From assembly GCA_938075575.1 (NCBI GenBank), contig CALJHI010000070.1, positions 1 through 14,483 of the forward strand: 14,483 nt of DNA, written 5' to 3'. Positions 1 through 6,603 of the stretch are shown here, one piece after another. Each line of letters starts with the position of its first letter. Position 1 is the first letter of the stretch. The notes beneath the pieces were generated by a model, which saw nothing but the letters and a program-made list of their open reading frames with translations, searched no databases and was not told where the DNA came from. A program made the position numbers and the translations under genes. The stretch comes from an uncultured SAR86 cluster bacterium. Its GTDB lineage: Bacteria > Pseudomonadota > Gammaproteobacteria > Magnimaribacterales > D2472.

Positions 1-87
1 TTTATATACATTTTTTATATATTGTTTAAATCTAGTGAATGTCTAAAAACCTCTCAAAATATTTGATTACTAGATATATACTCACCC

Positions 88-116
88 CCACTCGGCTGGT
101 ACTCCTGCTCCGGTGG
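88..116. other. GC-rich hairpin in AT-rich surroundings
   Basis: On the plus strand CCAC (88-91) pairs with GTGG (113-116) and CGG (93-95) pairs with CCG (110-112), leaving T92 bulged and a 14-base loop. Positions 81-120 contain 27 G or C out of 40 bases, far above the flanking DNA. No T-run follows on either strand, so it is not a standard intrinsic terminator. It could be a structured RNA segment or a piece of the foreign element; I do not recognise it. Confidence 0.3.
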
Positions 117-144
117 ACACAATCAGCATTTTATGAACTGAATG

Positions 145-221
145 TGTAGCAAAAAACTTGACACACCGAAATATAGCATGGCTATAAACATTGTAGGAAT
201 GGGGGTTTAGCGTTGTAGCAA
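145..221. repeat. Three spaced TGTAGSAA direct repeats, possible integrase arm sites
   Basis: TGTAGCAA occurs at 145-152, TGTAGGAA at 192-199 and TGTAGCAA at 214-221, all in the same orientation. The last copy touches the inverted repeat GGACT-TATG-AGTCC (222-235) at the tRNA anticodon loop. Short direct repeats beside a tRNA core site are what the arm-binding sites of a tyrosine recombinase look like. No integrase gene is inside the window, so the role is inferred. Confidence 0.35.
158..188 (+). promoter_or_regulatory. Promoter-like pair with an embedded dyad
   Basis: A perfect TTGACA at 158-163 is followed after 19 bases by TATAAA at 183-188. The perfect inverted repeat TATAGC-ATG-GCTATA (172-186) fills the spacer and overlaps the -10 box, as an operator would. 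A second dyad, TGTGT (143-147) with ACACA (161-165), overlaps the -35 box. Transcription would run toward the tRNA remnant and yrbL. The 19-base spacing is longer than the sigma70 optimum, so the promoter call is tentative. Confidence 0.3.
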
Positions 222-225
222 GGAC

Positions 226-264
226 TTATGAGTCCACTGCTCTAACCAACTGAGCTACAGGCCC
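226..264 (-). pseudogene. 5' half of a CAT-anticodon tRNA (Met or Ile2), cut in the anticodon loop
   Basis: Read on the minus strand from 264, the sequence has a 7-base acceptor strand GGGCCTG, then TA, a D-arm (GCTC, loop AGTTGGTTA, GAGC), and an anticodon arm beginning GTGGA with loop CTCATAA, giving anticodon CAT. This is a standard elongator-Met or Ile2 layout. From 225 leftwards it fails. The base after the loop is an extra G, the expected pairing strand TCCAC is absent, and no variable loop, T-arm with TTCRA, complementary acceptor strand or CCA follows anywhere to position 1. The tRNA half therefore joins non-tRNA DNA at the anticodon loop, a common target of tyrosine integrases. It cannot make a functional tRNA as it stands unless the 3' half is supplied in some unseen way. 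A promoter-like TATAAT lies upstream at 300-305. Confidence 0.8.
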
Positions 265-299
265 CTACAGATATTGGTATATCTAATGAAGAGCGAATC

Positions 300-305
300 A
301 TTATA
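300..305 (-). promoter_or_regulatory. Probable -10 box of the truncated tRNA gene
   Basis: The minus strand carries a perfect TATAAT here. A transcript starting about 7 bases downstream would have a leader of roughly 28 bases before the tRNA 5' end at 264. No good -35 box is seen at 17-18 bases spacing (CTTCCT or GCTTCC). The placement fits a stable-RNA promoter left intact when the 3' part of the tRNA was lost. Confidence 0.4.
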
Positions 306-375
306 TAAGAATAAATTATTTTAGGAAGCTTAGTAGACGTTTTTTATCTGAGAACATACTTGTTAGAATAAACTC

Positions 376-1014
376 ATGATTGATTTAAGCAATATAAAGC
401 CTTTCGCCTCAGGAGGTAATAGAAATTGCTATATAAATCCTAACAATGCCAATACTTGCATAAAGGTTACTAAAAAAGAAATCCTTGAGAAAATAAAAAA
501 AGACAAAGTCTGGTATAAAAAATTTAGATCAAATGAAAGCTTTGATGACAATTTAAGAGAGCAGTTAGCATACAAACAAAAAGCAATTACTTCTCCAATA
601 GATAACTCTATATGGGATCATCTAGCTAAGTGGAATGGCATGGTAAATACAAGCCTGGGTCCAGCATCTGAAACAGAGTTAATTAAAAATGATGATGAAA
701 TAGCAGAAACCTTGGAAAATTATTTGTTTAGAGAAGGCTTAACTGATGAGATTAAACTTGCTATAAATTCTTTTGAAATTTGGCTTAGAAAACACCATAT
801 TTTAACAAAAAATATTATTCCGCATAATATTGTTTTAAAAAAAATAGACGGAACTATAACTTTAAAAATCATAGATGGTTTGGGGTGCTCTTCTTTTATC
901 CCGTTGCCAAAGCACAGCAAATACTTTGCTAAAAGATATGTTGAAAGACGAATCTCGCTAATGTGGAGCAGAATAAACTGGGACCTAACTGGTAGAAAAG
1001 GAGATTGGAAGTAA
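376..1014 (+). CDS. yrbL: YrbL family protein (PhoP-regulon, kinase-like fold)
   Basis: This 212-residue protein aligns along its length with my memory of E. coli YrbL. It has the N-terminal GGNRNCY-x-P segment (residues 13-22) that resembles a glycine loop, followed by CIKV (28-31), where K30 sits at the position of a kinase lysine. The segment around N146-N151 resembles a catalytic loop, IIDGLG (165-170) resembles a DFG-type metal site, and a conserved FIPLPKHSK-type tail starts at 174. YrbL is induced by PhoP in enterobacteria, but its biochemical function is not established, and whether it phosphorylates anything is unknown. An in-frame TAG at 364-366 fixes the ATG as the first possible start. 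No Shine-Dalgarno sequence precedes it. TAGAAT at 364-369 ends 6 bases before the ATG and could be a -10 box giving a leaderless message. It stands alone between the tRNA remnant and convergent rpoD. Confidence 0.85.
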   Translation: MIDLSNIKPFASGGNRNCYINPNNANTCIKVTKKEILEKIKKDKVWYKKFRSNESFDDNLREQLAYKQKAITSPIDNSIWDHLAKWNGMVNTSLGPASETELIKNDDEIAETLENYLFREGLTDEIKLAINSFEIWLRKHHILTKNIIPHNIVLKKIDGTITLKIIDGLGCSSFIPLPKHSKYFAKRYVERRISLMWSRINWDLTGRKGDWK

Positions 1015-1019
1015 CCCCT

Positions 1020-2834
1020 TTATTCGTCTAAGAAATTTTTAAGATGGCTAGATCTGCTTGGATGTCTCAATTTCCTTAAGGCCTTAGCCTCAATCTGTCT
1101 TATTCTTTCTCTTGTTACATCAAACTGCTTTCCAACTTCCTCAAGTGTGTGGTCAGTATTCATTCCAATACCAAACCTCATTCTTAAAACCTTTGCTTCT
1201 CTTGCAGTCAATGAACCTAAAATATCATCAGTAGCAAGATGTAGGCTATCTTCTGTAGCATTTTCTAAAGGAGACTCTATGACTGTATCTTCAATAAAAT
1301 CGCCTAAGCTTGAATCTTCATCATCGCCAATTGGAGTTTCTGTTGAAATAGGCTCTTTAGCTATTTTTAAAACCTTTCTTACCTTGTCTTCAGGCATATC
1401 AAGCTCTTTCGATAGCTCTTCTGGAGTTGGCTCTCTGCCCATATCTTGCATCATTTGACGAGAAACCCTATTTAACTTATTGATAGTTTCAATCATGTGA
1501 ACCGGGATTCTAATAGTTCTAGCCTGGTCAGCAATTGATCTAGTGATAGCCTGTCTTATCCACCAAGTTGCGTAAGTTGAAAATTTATAACCCCTTCTAT
1601 ACTCAAACTTATCTACCGCTTTCATTAGACCAATGTTTCCTTCCTGGATTAGATCAAGAAACTGGAGCCCTCTATTTGTATATTTCTTAGCAATAGATAT
1701 AACAAGTCTAAGGTTTGCTTCAACCATATCTTTTTTTGCGCGCCTCATCTTAGTCTCGCCCATAGACATTTCTCGATTGATTTCTTTAATTTCCTTAACA
1801 GATAAGCCAACTGAGTTCTCTAATTCAATAATATCTTTTTGCGCGATTACTACATCTTGTTTAACGGCTTCAAGAAGATCTTTTTTATATTTCTTCTCTT
1901 TCATAAGAGAGTCAACCCATTTTACTTTTGTTAAATTTTCAGCAAAGTTTTTGATAAAATCTTTTCTAGGCATTCTAGCTTTTCTAACAAGCTGCTCTTG
2001 GATGAATTTTTCTTTCTCTCTAATGTTATTTAAACCAGATCTTGCAATCGAAGAGATTTCCTCAAACATTCTCGGACTAAACTTTAAGAATTGGAAAATT
2101 TGACCAAGCTTTTCATATTCAGCAATTGCTTCTTTAGAGGATCTTCCTTTTGAATCAATAACCTTAATAGTCTTATTATATTGACGTTTAAGATTAGTCA
2201 TTCTTCTTTGAACTTCTTTTAAGTCAGGTCCATTGCTAACCTCTTCATCTGACTCTTCTGCTTTTTCTGCTTCTTCCTTAGCTCTTTGACTTCCTGGCCC
2301 AGCAGAAGGAACATATTCCATCTCCTCTAAGAATCCTGTTAAAAAATCATTGATTTTCTTTTCGCCGTCTTTCACCATCTGGTGATAGTCAATTACATAT
2401 TCAACAGTTTTTGGATAGCTAACGCTAGCATTCAAAAGATCTCTCATACCTTCTTCAATTCTCTTGGCTATTTCTATTTCACCTTCCCTGGTTAGAAGAT
2501 CTACCGTTCCCATTTCTCTCATGTACATTCGAACAGGGTCGGTCGTTCTTCCAGTTTCGTTTTCAACTGCAGCTAGTGCTTCAGCTGCCTGCTCTAACGC
2601 TATATCATCTGAGTCTTCTGACTCAGCTAACATTAAGGTATCTGCATCAGGAGCAGTTTCATGAACTTGCAAGCCAAGGTCATTAATCATGCCAATAATC
2701 TCGTCTACCTGATCCGGATCTGAAATATCCTCAGGAAGGTGATCATTAACATCCGCATAGGTTAGGTAGCCTTGCTCTCTTCCTTTCTCAATTAGCTCTG
2801 CTATCTTTGAACCTTTTTTGCTTAACTTATCCAC
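1020..2834 (-). CDS. rpoD: RNA polymerase housekeeping sigma factor RpoD (sigma 70)
   Basis: This primary sigma factor directs core RNA polymerase to -10/-35 promoters. The 604 residues are close to the usual gammaproteobacterial length of about 613 and every region is present. Region 1.1 spans about 1-75 and region 1.2 begins at DPVRMYMREMG (99-109). A charged non-conserved insert runs from about 130 to 365. Regions 2.1-2.4 (about 368-447) include the promoter-melting and -10 recognition segment YATWWIRQAI (421-430). Regions 3 and 4 follow, with the -35 recognition helix-turn-helix at 562-590 (TLEEVGKQF, TRERIRQIE). The start codon is GTG, supported by a GGAG Shine-Dalgarno sequence 5 bases upstream. 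It lies 48 bases downstream of dnaG in the same direction, the classical dnaG-rpoD order, and its stop is 5 bases from the convergent yrbL stop. Confidence 0.97.
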   Translation of the reverse strand: MDKLSKKGSKIAELIEKGREQGYLTYADVNDHLPEDISDPDQVDEIIGMINDLGLQVHETAPDADTLMLAESEDSDDIALEQAAEALAAVENETGRTTDPVRMYMREMGTVDLLTREGEIEIAKRIEEGMRDLLNASVSYPKTVEYVIDYHQMVKDGEKKINDFLTGFLEEMEYVPSAGPGSQRAKEEAEKAEESDEEVSNGPDLKEVQRRMTNLKRQYNKTIKVIDSKGRSSKEAIAEYEKLGQIFQFLKFSPRMFEEISSIARSGLNNIREKEKFIQEQLVRKARMPRKDFIKNFAENLTKVKWVDSLMKEKKYKKDLLEAVKQDVVIAQKDIIELENSVGLSVKEIKEINREMSMGETKMRRAKKDMVEANLRLVISIAKKYTNRGLQFLDLIQEGNIGLMKAVDKFEYRRGYKFSTYATWWIRQAITRSIADQARTIRIPVHMIETINKLNRVSRQMMQDMGREPTPEELSKELDMPEDKVRKVLKIAKEPISTETPIGDDEDSSLGDFIEDTVIESPLENATEDSLHLATDDILGSLTAREAKVLRMRFGIGMNTDHTLEEVGKQFDVTRERIRQIEAKALRKLRHPSRSSHLKNFLDE

Positions 2835-2839
2835 TAAAA

Positions 2840-2843
2840 CTCC
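2840..2843 (-). promoter_or_regulatory. Shine-Dalgarno sequence of rpoD
   Basis: GGAG on the minus strand lies 5 bases before the GTG start of rpoD. It decides that start, since no ATG is available near the conserved N-terminus. Confidence 0.6.
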
Positions 2844-2882
2844 AATTTGTATTAACTATATGTAGTGACTAATTTTGATTTT

Positions 2883-4643
2883 TCAATCACTTACAATGCT
2901 TAAATTTCTTAATAAATTATGATCTGCTTCTGAAATATTTTCTTTAATTAAAATGATCTGTTGTAACTCTCTTTTTTCTGCAGATGAAATTTCTTGCATA
3001 TTATACTTTTCTTTTAAGATTTCCTCTCTATCTTTTTCAGATTTAGAAATTGTACTAATACAATCTAAAATCATTTTCCTGGCATCCTCTTCTGATAAAT
3101 TGATATCAGAAATTAATGCTTCACTAAATACATTCTTTATTTGCTCTTTTTCAATACTCTCAAAAACAATGGACGGATTAGATTCAAGATTTTCTCTAAA
3201 CTTATTTCTTACAGAATTAATGAAGTAAAATTTTGAGTCTTGTTTAATATCATCAAAAGAAGTTTCTTCAGATAATTTTGGATGCTGAATTAAAGAAGTA
3301 AATATTCCTAATACTGCTTTCCTTGAAATCTTTGCAGAGTTTTTTGTATTTTTTTGCTCAAGATCACTAGAGATATTATTAGGAAGAGACTTTGCAGATG
3401 ATTTAATTAATTTTGCAAAATCTAAACTACAAACCTTGGAAACCTCATCAATATATGCTTCTTTTAGTGGTTGATTGTTTATTTTACTGACCAGTGGCAT
3501 TGCAAATTTTGCTGCAACAGACCTGCCTTCTATAGTATTAAGGTCAGCCTGTTCTTTAATAGTATCAAGAAAGAATTGGGAGAATGGGGTAGCAGTTCTT
3601 CGTAAGTCTAAAAATGCTTCCTTGCCCTTTTCATTGATATAGCTATCAGGGTCATGGCCTTCTTCAAGAAAAATAAATTTAATATTAATGTCTTCTCTTA
3701 AAATTGGCAGTCCATTTTCAATAACTCTCCAGGCAGCTTTTCTTCCTGCAAGATCTCCATCAAATGCAACATATATTTCTTTTGAATATCTCATAAGTTT
3801 GGAAATATGAAGTCCAGTAATTGCTGTGCCTAATGAGGCAACTGCATTTGTTACTCCATTTTGATGAAGAGCTATTACATCCATATAACCTTCTACAACA
3901 AAGACTGATTTTAGAGGAGTGTTGAGCTCTCTGGCCTCATAAAGACCATATAATTCTTTAGATTTGCTAAAAGTTTTTGTTTCCGGAGAGTTAAGGTATT
4001 TAGGTTCACCCTCATCAATTATTCTCCCGCCAAAGGCTATAGGGTCTCCTTTAATGTTTCTGATTGGAAACATTAATCTGCCTCTGAACCTATCCTTCAT
4101 TTTTTCTGAAAATAATCCTGAGTCGGATAAGTCTTCAGATTGATATTCTCTTGATAGAATTTTAAATAACCCCTCCCACTCATCTAATGCGAATCCAATA
4201 TTAAAAAATTTAGCTGTCTCACCGGTTATTGATCTTGACTTAAGGTACTCTATGGCTTTATTGCCACCACTTGCTTTTAATTGCTCTTTGTATATTTCTA
4301 CTGTTCTAGAATTAATATTAATAGCTTCTTTTGTGTCAATATTCTGATGGGTTTTGGGAACTTCCAATCCAACGACTGAAGCAATACTTTCAACAGCATC
4401 AACAAAATCAAGATTTTCAAAGTCCCTTAAAAAATTAATTGAATTGCCTTTTGCGTTACAAACAAAACAGTAATAAAACTGTTTATCTTGATTAACGGCC
4501 ATCGAGGGGTTGGTATCATCATGAAAGGGGCAAATTCCCCAAAAGTTTGTTCCTTTTTTATTTAATTGAACACGCCTGCCAATGATATCTACAATATCTG
4601 ACTGGTCTAAGATTTGATCAATAAAACTAGATGGAATCGACAT
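2883..4643 (-). CDS. dnaG: DNA primase DnaG
   Basis: DnaG makes RNA primers for the replication fork and is recruited by the DnaB helicase. Numbering from the ATG at 4643, the protein is 586 residues. The N-terminal CHC2 zinc finger has C38, H41, C59 and C62. The RNA-polymerase core with its TOPRIM domain shows EGYMD at 251-255 and the metal-binding DGD at 295-297. The C-terminal 150-170 residues are poorly conserved and fit the helicase-binding domain. I chose the ATG because MSIPSSFID aligns with the usual DnaG N-terminus; an in-frame TTG at 4664 would add 7 residues. The start overlaps the end of ruvX by 17 bases, which suggests translational coupling. rpoD follows after 48 bases. The usual upstream gene rpsU is not here; ruvX occupies that place. 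Confidence 0.95.
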   Translation of the reverse strand: MSIPSSFIDQILDQSDIVDIIGRRVQLNKKGTNFWGICPFHDDTNPSMAVNQDKQFYYCFVCNAKGNSINFLRDFENLDFVDAVESIASVVGLEVPKTHQNIDTKEAININSRTVEIYKEQLKASGGNKAIEYLKSRSITGETAKFFNIGFALDEWEGLFKILSREYQSEDLSDSGLFSEKMKDRFRGRLMFPIRNIKGDPIAFGGRIIDEGEPKYLNSPETKTFSKSKELYGLYEARELNTPLKSVFVVEGYMDVIALHQNGVTNAVASLGTAITGLHISKLMRYSKEIYVAFDGDLAGRKAAWRVIENGLPILREDINIKFIFLEEGHDPDSYINEKGKEAFLDLRRTATPFSQFFLDTIKEQADLNTIEGRSVAAKFAMPLVSKINNQPLKEAYIDEVSKVCSLDFAKLIKSSAKSLPNNISSDLEQKNTKNSAKISRKAVLGIFTSLIQHPKLSEETSFDDIKQDSKFYFINSVRNKFRENLESNPSIVFESIEKEQIKNVFSEALISDINLSEEDARKMILDCISTISKSEKDREEILKEKYNMQEISSAEKRELQQIILIKENISEADHNLLRNLSIVSD

Positions 4644-5052
4644 TTTGATTAAACCAGTTATCAATTAAAATTTTTGCTGCGTTTGCATCGACAGTTTCAT
4701 TTTTTATACTTTTATTATTTTCTATCATTAATTCTTTAAAATTCTGCCTTGCCTCAAAGCTTGTTAGTCTCTCATCAACAAATTCACACTTAACTCCAGT
4801 TAGATTAGAGATTTTCTTATAGAATTTATTTACAAGATTCATAATATCACTATCTGTTCCATCCATATTAAGAGGCTTTCCAATAATTATTAACTCTGGA
4901 TTCCATTCATTTACTACTTCTAAAATTCCATCCCAATTTATCTTATTTTCTTTTGTATAAATAACAGTTAATGGAGAAGAGCTTTTTGTAATAGTCTGCC
5001 CTACCGCTATACCAATTTTCTTTGTTCCATAATCAAAAGATAGTATTTGCAT
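4627..5052 (-). CDS. ruvX: RuvX/YqgF family RNase H-fold protein (Holliday junction resolvase-like, 16S pre-rRNA processing)
   Basis: The 141 residues match the whole YqgF/RuvX family. The first strand carries SFDYGTKKIGIAVG (5-18) with the acidic D7, the middle has VDERLTSFEA (92-101), and the C-terminal helix has VDANAAKILID (121-131) with D122. These three acidic positions form the metal site of the RNase H-like fold. E. coli YqgF is needed for 16S rRNA 5'-end maturation, and homologues have been described as resolvases. The gene starts 4 bases after the stop of the upstream tonB-like gene and overlaps dnaG. In E. coli the order is rsmE-gshB-yqgE-yqgF; here yqgE is missing and the TonB-family gene sits between gshB and ruvX. 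Confidence 0.93.
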   Translation of the reverse strand: MQILSFDYGTKKIGIAVGQTITKSSSPLTVIYTKENKINWDGILEVVNEWNPELIIIGKPLNMDGTDSDIMNLVNKFYKKISNLTGVKCEFVDERLTSFEARQNFKELMIENNKSIKNETVDANAAKILIDNWFNQNVDSI

Positions 5053-5056
5053 AATT

Positions 5057-5683
5057 CTAGTTAGAAGAAAAGTTCCAATCCCTCACAATTTCTAGAAAAC
5101 CATACTCTTCTATCATCATTGGATCAAATGCAGGGAATGGAGCTGATTCATTTAAAATTCTCATAGCTAAAATATCAATTTCCTCAATTCCAGATGAAAT
5201 TACTATATCTGATTTAATTAAATTACCTAGTGAGTCAACTGTAGCGATAATTTGTACTCTGGCATCTTGATAGTTTGCTCCATTTTCTAAAATAATCTTA
5301 TCACCAGCTGTTTCGATTTGTCTTTGCCATAGGTTTAAATATTGTGCCTCTGCACTGTTTACCAGAGAGTCTGCTTCAAGTTTTTTTATTTTATGAGGCT
5401 GATAAACTCCTTTCTGCTCTTTTGGAATACCTGCTGATGACAAATCATAAATATTCTCTTGTAGATATGCAGTTGATTGAAGTTCAGAGCCAAATTCATC
5501 CACATTGGAATTGGCCAGTTTCACATTAATAATAGGGGTATTGTTTAGTATTGGGAGTTTGTAGAAGGTTGTAAAAGTAATCCCAAATATAAGCAAAAGG
5601 TGGATGAAAATTGATAAAAGAAATGATTTATTTAAATTTAATGATCTAGAGCTAGGGTTTTTTGTAAGAAGATGTGAGCTCAT
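5057..5683 (-). CDS. TonB family energy transducer, TonB3-like
   Basis: This 208-residue protein has a short basic N-terminus, one membrane segment at about 19-41 containing the S-x3-H signature of TonB helices (S24, H28), a periplasmic linker of about 70 residues, and a TonB C-terminal domain at about 115-205. That domain shows the LWQRQIE start, strands around VQIIATVDSLGNL and SDIVISSG, and the AMRILNESAPFPAFD helix-strand. The linker lacks the long proline-rich stretch of classical TonB. TonB proteins use the proton-motive force, through ExbB/ExbD, to drive outer-membrane transporters; no ExbB/D or receptor is nearby. I recall tonB3 in the same place between gshB and the yqgE/yqgF genes in Pseudomonas aeruginosa, where it is linked to twitching motility. 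That makes a TonB3-type role likelier than iron uptake. The ATG overlaps the gshB stop (ATGA). Confidence 0.82.
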   Translation of the reverse strand: MSSHLLTKNPSSRSLNLNKSFLLSIFIHLLLIFGITFTTFYKLPILNNTPIINVKLANSNVDEFGSELQSTAYLQENIYDLSSAGIPKEQKGVYQPHKIKKLEADSLVNSAEAQYLNLWQRQIETAGDKIILENGANYQDARVQIIATVDSLGNLIKSDIVISSGIEEIDILAMRILNESAPFPAFDPMMIEEYGFLEIVRDWNFSSN

Positions 5684-6603
5684 AAACCTTCTATATATTC
5701 TTTTATAGGATTATTTCCACTTTGAATAAATATCTCTCTAGCACATGTTGGGCTGGTGATATTAACTTCAGTTAATTTACTGCCTATCATATCAATGCCT
5801 GCAAAATTAATTCCTTCGACCTTGAGCCTTTCTGCAACAACCAATGCAACTTCCATTTGTTCTGGGGTGATATCCCTCGCAACACCTTTACCTCCAGCAG
5901 CTAAATTTCCTTTAAAATTTCCATTTTGTGGGATTCTGGCCAAAGTAGTTGTAAAAGGCGTTCCGTTAATAATTAGTATTCTATAATCACCCTCAAATAT
6001 TTCTTCAAGAAATTCCTGAATAACTACTTTTGTTTTTTCACCATTGGTCATGTTAAACAGAATCTCTCTTGCATCCTTGTCGATTGCATCAATTTTATAT
6101 ATAGATGTTCCCCCCATTCCATCCAGAGGTTTAACAATAATAGTTTTATGCTTATTTTGAAAAGCTATAATCTTTTTAATGTCAGAGGTAATAAGTGTTT
6201 TTGGGATGTGATCAGGAAAATATAGTGCAAATATCTTCTCGTTAAACTCTTTAATTGCTCTCGGACTATTATAAACCTTTGCTCCATTATTCTCTGCCAA
6301 TCCAAGAAGGTGTAAGCAATTTATATATGATTCATCAACAGGAGGATCTTTTCGCATAAACACAGAAGAAAATTCCACTATTTTTCTTGATTGCATGTCA
6401 GCTGCCTTTGAGAAACCTTTTTGAACATCGATCAAACAGCAATCTGCATATATTTTTTTGTTATCTATATAAATATTTTCCATCTCACATTGATAAACTT
6501 CAATGCCTTTTAAGGCTGCCTCTTCCATCATAAAAATAGAAGTATCTTTCTTTTGGTCTAAGGAGCCAAAGTCATCAGTTATAAAAAGAAATGTTTTGCT
6601 CAT
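5680..6603 (-). CDS. gshB: Glutathione synthetase GshB
   Basis: GshB is a cytoplasmic ATP-grasp ligase that joins gamma-glutamylcysteine to glycine with ATP, the second step of glutathione synthesis. The 307 residues are near the family length of about 315. Visible motifs are the RKDPPVD segment (84-90), the nucleotide-binding IVKPLDGMGG (156-165), the metal and substrate region LARIPQNGNFKGNLAAGGKG (221-240), and the C-terminal EVNITSPT (279-286) that ligates magnesium and binds glutathione. The start ATG overlaps the rsmE stop by 4 bases and the stop overlaps the tonB-like start by 4 bases, so the three genes are probably translated from one message. gshA is not in the window. Confidence 0.96.
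   Translation of the reverse strand: MSKTFLFITDDFGSLDQKKDTSIFMMEEAALKGIEVYQCEMENIYIDNKKIYADCCLIDVQKGFSKAADMQSRKIVEFSSVFMRKDPPVDESYINCLHLLGLAENNGAKVYNSPRAIKEFNEKIFALYFPDHIPKTLITSDIKKIIAFQNKHKTIIVKPLDGMGGTSIYKIDAIDKDAREILFNMTNGEKTKVVIQEFLEEIFEGDYRILIINGTPFTTTLARIPQNGNFKGNLAAGGKGVARDITPEQMEVALVVAERLKVEGINFAGIDMIGSKLTEVNITSPTCAREIFIQSGNNPIKEYIEGL

Larger units (their letters stand above)
1..225. other. Non-coding stretch of possibly foreign origin left of the tRNA half
   Basis: No convincing protein gene lies here. The first 80 bases are very AT-rich and are followed by the GC-rich hairpin, the promoter-like pair and the TGTAGSAA repeats listed separately. On the minus strand a frame of about 48 codons runs open from just after the anticodon loop to a TGA near 82, but its only ATG (127-129) leaves 15 residues. 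The whole stretch takes the place of the missing tRNA 3' half, which points to an element end or an assembly join. Confidence 0.4.

Noticed and set aside
82..225. Open minus-strand frame running from the tRNA remnant to a TGA near 82
   Set aside because: About 48 codons without a start except an internal ATG giving 15 residues. No recognisable motif, so chance is enough.
60..232. Group I intron interrupting the tRNA after the CAT anticodon
   Set aside because: GTGAGT on the minus strand near 83 could pair with the exon ACTCAT with the right wobble, but it lies about 150 bases from the break. I see no P3/P7 core elements and no tRNA 3' exon in the window.
1147..2664. Plus-strand open frames opposite rpoD (1147-1458, 1633-2103, 2464-2664)
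   Set aside because: Serine- and phenylalanine-rich translations antisense to conserved RpoD regions, with no family resemblance: shadows of the real gene.
4644..4664. Upstream TTG as the dnaG start
   Set aside because: It would add 7 residues that do not match the family N-terminus; the ATG at 4643 fits the conserved start better.
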